Source: Congeria kusceri (lineage: Eukaryota; Mollusca; Bivalvia; Myida; Dreissenidae). Taken from it: DNA of 64,000 nt. The notes under the pieces were generated by a model. The model was given only the letters and a program-made list of their open reading frames with translations, did not search any database and was not told where the DNA came from. The DNA is taken from assembly GCA_027627225.1 (NCBI GenBank), contig CM051027.1:91491151-91555150 (forward strand), in the 5' to 3' direction. Shown in pieces: positions 13,750 through 25,700 of the stretch; positions within the stretch are counted from its first letter, which is position 1, and every line of letters starts with the position of its first letter. The translations under genes were made by a program, and so were the position numbers.

Positions 13750-16700
13750 TCGTACACATATCGCAAACAACTTGCAAATATATTTTTTTCCATCAATTAG
13801 ATTTGATTATAAACTATATTATTTGTCTATACTTCTAAGCATAAATTGTATACACTTCTTAAGATTAAAGGTAATATCATACATGTTAAACGATTACAAT
13901 TTACCGTTACATTTGAATTAAATGTCTTATGTCACATAGTCCTATTGGTACCATATCTTTATAAAGATATGGTACCAATAGGACAATGTGACATAAATGA
14001 GATTTTATTTGCACCAGGCGTAAAAAAGTTGTTTGTTTCCGCTTACCCGACACCTCCCCCCCCCCCACCAATTTGTCCTACAATTTTCTTTCGATAATAA
14101 ATCTACCATATCTTTATCCATCCGCTCATAAATCACCGAAAGGTTTATAATTACAGAATAATAATAACTATATAAATAGATTTATTAAGATACGCTTTAT
14201 ATTTCATTGAGTTTGTTAGTATCGTTATTAATTATTTGATAATATTGAATATTATCCTTTAACGTTGTCCTGTACTATATTGCCCTTATTTAGACCGGCA
14301 TCACATCTTTGTATATAATAATTATATAAAGTGTTCCATCCTTACGCTGTTTTAATTTTCGCTATTGCCATTGCGTATTACTCTACAGTCACCTACTGCA
14401 GGTGTAACATTACATTTTGACCCCGTTGAAAATTGACCCCATGGGTACTTTTTCAACGGATGACTGATCAATGTTGAAAACTGACCCTGCCCGTTATATA
14501 ATGACCCATCCACGCGTGAAAATTCGACCCTCGTTGAAAACTGATCAACTGTAGCCAGGTCAAATTTCCACTGATTCCAATAATCTTATGCAATTTGCCT
14601 ACCACACAGACCAAAGAATAACAATTCTATTTTTGTAAGGACTGTAAGCATTAATTAACGTTTAGTTATAAGTAACACCTAGCTACACATTTTAAGATGC
14701 TTATTAACGTCTATATGTAAAATCAGTGACTATAATTTATGTGTAATGTATAGACAAGATGTCTGAAAACTTATTAACTACAGTATACCGTAGAGCAGTG
14801 TAGATACTTCAGTATACCGTAGAGCAGTGTAGATACTTCAGTATACCGTAGAGCAGTGTAGATACTACAGTATACCGTAGAGCAGTGTAGATACTACAGT
14901 ATACCGTAGAGCAGTGTAGATACTACAGTATGCCGTAGAGCAGTGTAGATACTACAGTATGCCGTAGAGCAGTGTAGATACTACAGTATACCGTAGAGCA
15001 GTGTAGATACTACAGTATGCCGTAGAGCGGTGTAGATACTACAGTATGCCGTAGAGCGGTGTAGATACTACAGTATGCCGTAGAGCGGTGTAGATACTAC
15101 AGTATGCCGTAGAGCAGTGTAGATACTACAGTATACCGTAGAGCAGTGTAGATACTACAGTATGCCGTAGAGCAGTGTATATACTACAGTATGCCGTAGA
15201 GCGGTGTATATACTACAGTATGCCGTAGAGCAGTGTAGATACTACAGTATGCCGTAGAGCAGTGTAGATACTACAGTATGCCGTAGAGCAGTGTAGATAC
15301 TGATGATTAGCTTTTATTAGAATGCCAGAATAAATATATAACTTCGCACTGGTGTTGTTATTAAGTCATCTGACTATTATACATTTGTATAGACAAAACC
15401 GAAACAAAACTATTGCATACTAATATACCATGGTGTCAGCTATCACTACTACTACTTGTGTCACATATGTGACCCATGCTTGTATATCAAAGGTCCAGGT
15501 CACTGCAATTGTAAAACTAGTTCTCCCACAAGAGTACAGTCAACTAGTGTGTCTGAAGTCGTGTTTAAAACAGTCAAACGCATCATTGTCGAGGCAAAAG
15601 AAGCCAAGAGTGATTGCATTTCTTGAGTGTAGAAATACTCCGTTGCAAGACCTCGGATTTTCACAATCATAATTGTTGCGAGGTAGACATAATCAACATA
15701 AGCATTCCAGTTAAAACTGAGACACGCATACCTAGGACAATCAATACATGTGAAAAGCATACCTAGGACAATCAATACACGTGAACAGCAAAGTTGGTAA
15801 AACGTGGTTGCTTGCAAATATTATTCCCACACACAATGACAGATAATGTAACAGTCAAACACCCGATGGAACATAACAGAACATGTGTTTTATTATGACT
15901 TGCACAATGTACATCGTCAATATAATACTACAAACAAAACATAATAGCAAATTAAGTCACGTTATACTCAATATATTAATAGATTCGGCATATATTATCA
16001 TATATATTTTTATATGGAACATACATGAATACATAGTAGCACACAATACTATGTACGATTTATTTGTTTGCGTTAAAAATTCTGAATACTCTTGATTTGT
16101 ATTATATATTCGTTACCAAAAGTTTGATTGATATTTGTATTTTATGATGATGAACGTATAGCTAGTAAATGCTTTAGCTACAGTACTGTTATAACATTAC
16201 ACATATAACATGAGATTTCTTTTATTTAATGCGTATTTAATAAACAGAGAAATTTGGAATAACTTTGTTTTGTTATCTATACACAGCATTTCCAAACATT
16301 TTAACATCGAGGGTCTTTGTAATAGTATTTTGGAATATATTTTTGGCGTAACTCATCGAAACATGGACACCTAAGCATAAAATGATATTCATCTTCTATA
16401 TCTTGTGAATTACAGAGTAAACAATATCGTTGATCTCTAGCAATCCTATTTGTACCATATCTACCAGTTTGTATTCTGAGTGGATGCACCAACAGTCTTA
16501 GTCTACAGAAAAACAGTCTAAGGCTGGTAGGTAATACATCAAGGTACGTTTCGTAGAATAATTTGTCTTTGAAAAGGGCATAGTTTGTAAGAACATTATT
16601 TGACTGCATATTCTGTGACCATTCATGAATGAAGGTATCGATTATGCGTTGTTTAAAAACACCAAGGAATGATTTTAAATCGACATGATCAGCGTTTTCA

Positions 16701-19700
16701 AAAACATAAGCAAACCCATAATTGTTTAACAATTACTTTACATTATAGACCCAATTTTTAAAGCCATTGATGCAGTCTTCCATAGCTCGTTCGTACACCT
16801 TTTTAATAATAATATTATCAGCGCCAATAATTTTACTCCAATATTTAATAATTCTTACATATCTTGTTATGTACAGTGGATATCGACCCAATTCCCCATA
16901 GACGCCCGCATTAGATGTATTGATTTTAAGTTTGAAAATACGTTTGCAAAATTTCAGGTGTATTCTCTCGAGCTCGTTCGATTTTGTGAATCTCCAAACC
17001 TCTGATGCGTAGCTAAGTATAGATCCAACAAACGAATCAAAAAGTTGGCACAATATTTTTGGCTTAAGATCATACTTCTTGCAATTTTGTAATAAAACGT
17101 TTAAGGCCTTTGTAGCTTTGCCAGACAAATGCTCTTGGTTAAGTTTAAAGTTGCCAGTTTAGTTTAAAACAGTGCCAAGGTAATTAAAATCGTCTACAAT
17201 CATTAAATCCTTGCCATCATAATTCCAGTGTTCGTTAGATAACAATCTACCCCTTTTTCTGAAAACCACTATTTTTGTTTTGTCTGTGTTGACTGTAAGT
17301 CCCCATGTATTGCAATACGAATGTAAAAGGTTGATATTGGTTTGTACCTCTTCGGGAGATTTCGCAAAAATTGCCATATCGTCCGCAAATAGTAAAAGCA
17401 TTAACACAGTATCGTCAATGACTAAACCTGAATTAGGATCATTTTGCAAATGAAGTCATCCACAAAGAATGAAAATAAAATCGGTGAGATTACCTCCCCC
17501 TGTCTTAAACCAACTGCATATTTAAACAATTCGGAATAACTGTTACATAATTTAACACATGATTTGACTCTCTGGTACATGTCTCGTATTATTCTCAACA
17601 ATTTGCCTTGTTTTCCGGACTTATACATGTTTAACCAAAGGGCATTCCTATATATTGAATCAAAGCATTTAAACATATCAACAAAAATCACATACAGTCG
17701 TTTATTTTGGTTAAGAAAATTTTGAATAACTGACGTTAGTATAAAAATGGCATCAACAGTTGACCTTCCTTTTTGAAATCCGAACTGAGCATCCGAAATA
17801 CTATTATTTTCGATACAAAATGACTCAATACGTTTATTAATTACAGTGGTAAATTAGACAAACAACTAACTAGTGTAATACCTCTATAATTACTTGCATT
17901 TCCGGTATCACCTTTTTTATATATAGGGACAATAACCCCCTCTGTCCATTTATCAGGAAAATAGCCCGAGTTTAAAATAGCATTAAATATATCACACAGA
18001 TGAGATCCTAAAACATCCACTCTTTCAATAAAATATTCATTAAGCAAATTGTCGTTACCTCCTGCTTTACCAGATTTTAGAAACTTCACGGCATTAAAAA
18101 TTTCATCAGTTGTAATCGGTTTATCAAAATGCGGAAATGCAACATCACAATTATTAAAATCATGTGAACTACAAAATTGTTCCGCATCGTCATTTGAGCA
18201 TTGCGAAACATCGTTACTATGAGTAGAAAAGTAGTTATAAAAGTCATCTAAGGAGATGTTACTAGTTTTCTTATTCTTATTTTGTTTAAAATGCTTCCAG
18301 AACTCCTTCGGTTTAGAATGCTTTAGTTTTTCTAATTCATATAGTTTATTATTATCAAATAACCGTTTCTTTTTATTTAATAATGATTTATAATTTTGTT
18401 TTTGCATGCAGAGTAACTGTCTGTGCTCAGTCGTTTTACAATTATTAAAATCTCTCAAAGCATGTAAATATTTATTTTTAGCCTGAACACATTCATTATC
18501 AAACCAGTCCGCATTCTTAACATGCGTTTCATCGTCTGGGCTAAATTTCTTACGCATATTATTATTTAAAAACAGTGGATCCGCTACTTCACGCACAATC
18601 GATGTAAAAGTATTAAGTAGTGTATTTACAGATTCCCTGTTTCGTAAATCAATACTATCACTACTTGTCAAATTATTTAGGTCCGTTAATCGAGCGATTA
18701 CACCACTTATGAATTTATCGCTTTTAGATAAATCCCATTTCAGGTTCACGTAATTTTCATTCGACTCCGTAGGATAAGTATAATTTACATGCAGCGAAAA
18801 ACTAATTGGTGTATGGTCGCTATACACGTTAAGATATCGTCAACCGTAAAACTACTAATGTGCGAAAAATTGCATTCTTTAGTGAGCAGATAATCAATTA
18901 CTGAAGCCCCTTGATGCGATATAAATGTAAACTTGTCTGTATTTTGCATTCGACCGTTAATTATGCGTAAACTGGTTGATTGACAAAGGTCAATAAGTTT
19001 AACATGGCTATTTACAGTATTATCGGGTGAGGCCCGGTACAGTGGTTCATCTGGAATATAATCAACATCATCAATACATTCTGTCATTCTATCATGCGTA
19101 ATATAATCACATTTCAAGCCAACACGACTATTAAAATCCCCAACTATATATACAGATCCCAACGTGTCATACATATTAACATCTGTTTCTAAAACTTCAA
19201 ATATATCTACATTAAAAATAGGATCTCATTTTTCACAGGTGTGAAAAATATGATCTCATTCTTCCCACCGAGCAATCTCATTCTTCACATTTTCTATGAA
19301 ATTTGTGATCGAGTCCAGGTTTCGATAAGCACTCAAATCATATTCTTCACACATGAAAAAAAGTGTTCAAATTTTCAAAAAAAGTGAATTTGTTACAACA
19401 AAATCCTATTTTTCACACTGTAATAAGGGTGTGATACGGTATGTATGGTGTGTAATGCTATGGTATGGAAAGGTACGGTACGGTACGGCTAGGTACGGTA
19501 CGGTTAGATACGGTGCGGTACGGTTAGATACGGTGCGGTACGGTTAGGTACGGTACGGTTAGATACGGTTAGTTACGGCACAGTACGATACTGTACTGTC
19601 CAAACGTATACGTACCAACATGTGCGGAGGTTTAATAAGGTCAATATATTACCGTCCGTGTATACGTATATTCTAGTTCTGGATGACATATTCATGGTTA

Positions 19701-22700
19701 TTTTGGTTTTAATAATCCGAAATAGGACGTTTGTTTGTACGTACGTTCTGATGCGTGCATTTTTTAATATTCCAATAAATGGTGTACGTTCGTATGGACG
19801 TACGCGAGTATGCATTTCTATATCATAATTAGACCGTACAAACGTATTGACTAACGATTTAGCGCATTCATACATTAGTATATAGCTCCTAGATAGTGCT
19901 TAGTTTCTCATAGTGATCACAATACTGATGATGACGTTAACTATAATGATAATAATGGTGATGACGAGAGTAATTTTTGACGATGACGACGATGATGATG
20001 ATGTTGATGATGATGATGATAAAAAAGACGATGAGTACTGTAAAATTATGCTCCAAATAATAATTTCATCGATTGTTGCCAAACAATTTAACCATAAAAT
20101 ATGTGAAAAATGTGAATCGTACGCATACCCCGTTTTTGGCCAATCACATTCTTCACACTCATAAATGTGACAAATGAGACAAATGAGATCCTATTTTTCA
20201 CAGGCGTGTGAAAAATATGATATCTGAAAAATATGATCCTACAGAGCTATATACCACATAAATCGCCAGTTACTCGTGAAAACAGACAACATAATTTTAC
20301 AGACATTCAGGAATTTGCCCCTTTGTCGCCTTTAATTAGTGAGTTCACCAGAGCCTAGCAAAATACCTGGGCCCAGTTGCTCAAAACTTTAACGGCAAAT
20401 AAATCAAACAGCCGTTAACTTTTGGATGAAGTTTTTGATTTAAATAAAATGTAAAAATTTTAAAATCTGCATTTATTCTAAATAAATTGATATGCTCAAA
20501 TAATTGTCAAATGCTTTATAAGCGAGTTGCTTGTAATAGTAGTTTTATTAACATCTAAAGTTAACCGGCCGTTAGCTTAACCGGCCGTTAAAGTTTTGAG
20601 CAACTGAGCCCAGAACAACAACAATTTAATTCACCAAAGAAAAACAATGCTGCAAACCCTATCCATGGGAATACAGAATTGGTGAAGTTCAGGCTTAAAC
20701 AATATCTGAAAGGCTTTGTCGAGCCGAATAAGTTGTTTTCAGGAGATGGGTAGAGTAATGGGTAAATTAGTAATTAGCTGTAAACAACAATTTCAGGTGT
20801 ATTATCTCGACAGGTTGCGCAGAATTAGTTAATTTGGAAAAATGATCAACATGAAGCGTGACACTGCTGATAACTTTATTATTGTTTCTGTGTGGATTGT
20901 TGTTACTGAATTGAATGCGTTTTTTTTGGTAAACGTGTGTGATTATTATTCAGTGATTGTTTTTCGGCGTAGCTGTTCAACCCACTTTTTGACCTTCCTG
21001 AATATCCAATCAAATGTTGTGAAAACTTCCCGCCAGTAGTCCCAAATTTCGCACAAAATGAGAGCTTTCGTATATGCGCAACGCTATTAAAATGATTTGA
21101 CATGACAATTGACACGTTAAAAAGCAATACATTTGATGTTTTGCAACGAACATAAATACAAGAGTCCTAACAATGACCACTTTCATATTTATCAACATCA
21201 TCATTATCATCATTATCATCATCATCATCATCGTCGTCATAATCATCAACATCATCGTCATCATAATCATCATCTTTTTCAATCAAGATATTGTAGTTTT
21301 ATGTGTTATATAAATGTAACATGAAGGTTACAGCATAAAAAATATGTAAACTATGGTTATACAGTTATATCTTAGATATTATAGATTTCTTTTTATCGTC
21401 ATCTTACAAAATATCAACCCAGCAAACAATTAGTTTAGACTTTCTTAATTTGATGTTTGCTGAAGAACACATTATTTGTTCTACATACGGTGCACATGTC
21501 GGTCCCAAATTTAAGTGGGGGCCCGTCGATACTGTGTTTTCACAAGTTGCTAACTACCGAGTCAAAGTAGCAAACTGTCATAACAGTTTCTATCCACAAA
21601 TAGTTTCGATCAACTATCTGTTCTGTTTAATACTGCCACACAAACTATATTTTTATTTTTTGGCCATAAAATTTCATGCGTGAAGTGAATGTTAAATGTA
21701 AGTTTGATAACGCACGAACTATTACATAAAAAAAATTATATCACATTTTTGCCTCGTTTGCTCTGTATCAAAGGAAAAGAATCTATTGCCCAACATGATA
21801 ATTATTACATACAATATGTGTAGTAAATTAGTACAATTAGCACTTGTGAATTTCGTTACCAGTTGCCTTCACGATATATTCTACAGTGCGCGCTGTAAAG
21901 AAACATGTAATATACTAGTGTTCTCTCTGAGTTTGAGCTTAGATATTGGAATTATTGCTGTTATTATAGTCCTATATCCATGTACAGTCATAATATTGTT
22001 TCGGGTATGCAGCCATCCCCAAACGCCACCCACCTATATGACTTTTTGAAAATAATTGCGAAATTGGTGTATTTTGAACATTCAAATATGCTTTATTAAG
22101 CTCTTAAAATGTACATTTTTAAGGAAAACATATCGTCTTTAAAAACTTTAATCTGAACAATTTACTCTGTAATAGAGCCGAAACATGAAACAAATACAAG
22201 CCACGCAATGATTAAAAGTCTAAATTTCTGTCCTTCTAGTCAGCGAACGGTGAAATTGCACATTCAATATTAATATCCATATATTAATTATCATATATAT
22301 CTGCAGGCAGCAGTGTAAAATTACTAAAATTAGCTGACTTAAAGTTTAAGAGTGGATCTAAATATTATTTTCAAGGGTGTATCTAAGGCAAACTCGCATG
22401 TTCGCCCACATTGAAAAACACATACAATAATGCATGTTTCTAGTTCTTTCCAATGTGATTCTCTTCTACAAACAGACTATCTCCGACATTTAACAAAAAT
22501 TTAACTAACCGTTAAAAAATGACCCCATAACTGATAAAAATTTAACGACTGATCAGTTTCCAACGACATTATATCAACATTTAATGTTGAAATGTTGGCT
22601 GGGTCATTTCTCAACGTTGAAAAAGGACCCATGGGGTCAATTTTTAGCGGGGTCAATATTTAATGTTACACCGGCATTTAGTATACGGTATTATGCCTCA

Positions 22701-25700
22701 AACACATGCGAGTGTCCAAAGCTAGATACTATATATAGATTCGGTAGATATATATGCGAATTGTGCACTACTAGATGTACTGGGCAACGCATCAGCTTAT
22801 GGTTGGTCGATGGATACAAACTACAACATGTCATACACATTTGGGATTCTCACTTTCGTCAATGCATTTTGCACCTGAGTTTCCACCACCAACCTTGAAG
22901 ACGCCGGGCTGCGTGTGGCCCACCAGCCCCGTGTGCACGCACTGTATCTTGTCGTAGAGCATGGAGCCAATCAGCTTGTTACTGCGGTCCGGGAAGCAGC
23001 TGCACGCCTCGTGGCTGTCCGTGATCGCCACGCGGGGCTCCGTGATCGGCTGCAAGGAAACTGCATATCATAGCAACCTCCGCGCAGAGATATGACTGGT
23101 TCCGAGCATAGCTCTAATCAAATCCCTGCCGTCATAACAACCCACGTGATGATGATCGATTTAAATCTTCTAGATATTATTTATGGTTTTAATTAGTTAT
23201 TTTCTTTTTCTGATTTCATTATTGACTACAACCGATATATAACAAGTCCAGTTATGTAGAAAATTGCACTGAGATGCATTAAATAAGTAAAAGTTACAAA
23301 CACGTAATCCTTCCAGATCTGGAAGGATTTTACTTGTAATGGCAGTTGTTACCGTTAACCGATAGGGGAGGTAACCGCTGCGAGGAGTTTGATATCATAG
23401 AAGAAGGTAACGCTTAACATTAATTTAAATCTTAGTAAATTCACTAACAAGAACTGTACATACGGTGGCATAGATGTGACATGTGCATGTTTTTATTTGT
23501 GTCGTTCCCATGAAATATCAAGTCGTGGGAACGATATATTATTTCGTGGGAACGAGATCGTATCTCGTGGGAACGACATAATTATGTCGTTCCCACGACA
23601 TATTAAGTCGTGGGAACGAGATCTTATCTCGTGGGAAAGAGATCATATCTCGTGGGAACGACATAATTATGTCGTGGGAACTACATATTAAGTCGTGGGA
23701 ACGAGGTCTTATCCCGTGGGAACGAGATCTTATCTCGTGGGAATGACATAATTATGTCGGGAGAACGAGATATTTTTGTCGAGGGAACAACTTAATGAAA
23801 TGAACCAATCAAATTCCATGTTGCTATCGCAGATGAAAAACAATTTCTTTATATCTTAATCCAGCATTGAAATACGATATTTATGTACGCGTCTCTTGTA
23901 TCAGCCATTTTGAAACATGCTTTTAAACAACGTGTATTCTGATTGGTTAATTATCTCGTTCCCACGACTTAATATGTCGTTCCCACGAGTTATTTATGTC
24001 GTTCCCACGAGAAAAGATCTCGTTCCCACGACTTAATATGTCGTTACCACGAGGTAATTATCTCGTTCCCACGACTTAATATGTCGTTACCACGACATAA
24101 TTATGTCGTTCCCACGAGATAAGATCTCGTTCCCACGACATCAGTAAAAACATGCACATGTCACATCTATGCCACCGTATGTACACGTATAAAGCGAGTA
24201 ATTGTTGAAAGTAACCGTATTTTCAAATGACTACACGACTACAATGTATTGGCACGATGCTTTCATGATTGTTTGTTGCGCAACTTTACCCAAGATATGA
24301 AATGAAAAGCGCATATACTGCCATTCGGAACTTACATACAGGTCTTTCTTGACACAATACAAGCCGACGCTGCTGAAATCATTCATCGAGTTTAATGTAC
24401 ATATCACCTGCCTACCACCCACAAAACTACCATATTCACCATTATGACTTCGACACGAGATGCGCAACATGGTGCTATATTTTCACGCTATGTATTAAGT
24501 ATGGTAAATTTAACCTTTATAAGGTATACATGTACAGCTATACCAGGGGCCATATTCCAGAAACATCTTAAGTATATTCTTATCCTTAACTTCAAAATCA
24601 TAATGTTTCTAAGACATTTATCTCCATGCGTGTATGACATTGTGCTGAGTTTTTCTTAAAAATAAGTTCTACTATTTACTTGTGTTAACTTGAACGTAAG
24701 TGAAAATATTTAAAGATAAACTTAAGATGTTTCTTTAATACGGCCCCAGAACTATGAAATTGTCCTAAAGCCATATATACCCACTTTTCATACGTACATG
24801 TGTAGTGGTCGTCACGTGATATACTTACATATACTTATATATTAGCACAATACATGTCATTTTCAAATATTTTCTGCAGAAAGTATACACTACTTTCAAA
24901 GAATTTAATGAGTTTGAGTAACCATTGGCTATTTGGGCTGCTGGTAACGCAGTATGGGTATGTCGTGGCCCAAGAGCCACAACTACAAACCTCCAACTCG
25001 TATGCCGGCGGCAAGTAGTAGTCACTGTAGATAGTCCTGTCATCATCAGACTCCTCCTCCTCCTCAGCCACCTGGGAGTGACGCTTTGAGCCTGGTTTAG
25101 AGTTTGAACAATGTAAAGTATGGTCTAAATCAAACGTGTATATAGTTCAACAGTACGAACTGCGGAAACTTATCGACGGCAATGTGTTGAAATGTAATTG
25201 TTAGTGTGAGGCTCCTTTTTGCAGATACATGGCGATCCAGTTACTGTAGATAGCTTGATCGTCTTTGCGGCATTTTAAAATATAATTACGGTACATATCG
25301 ACACAGTATAATAAAGATACATATCTACACTACGTACCAAAAACTACGGACTAAGGATTCTGGTTAAAACTAACCATCATTGCATATTATTATGTTTAAA
25401 AAATGTGTTTGGATTGTTCTGTACTGTTCGTGTCGTGTAATGGACATAATATCGCCACCCAGTGATTCGAGATCTGGGCATTAATAATTTGACACTCATC
25501 CCGGACTTCCCATAACTGGTGGAAATTAAGCAGATTGTTTCTGCGGAAAGTATATCTGGTAAATCTAACTGCTGAAAATAACATCATACCCTGTGATCCC
25601 GCCTTTGACCCCCGTGTACCGACCGACCGCTGGCTATCGCGCGTGCCGGTGACGCGCGTTTCCGCCGTCGGCGCGCGCACAACATCCTGGTCATCGCTGA

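Noticed and set aside
14779..15301. Possible CRISPR-like array
   Set aside because: Units are contiguous with no unique spacers, and the genome is eukaryotic; it is a minisatellite.
19900..20164. Poly-Asp or poly-Ser protein
   Set aside because: Produced by the GAT microsatellite.
23500..24140. Repeat-spacer look of the CGTGGGAACG blocks as a CRISPR array
   Set aside because: Spacers are short recurring palindromes, not unique sequence; the inverted ends show a foldback element.
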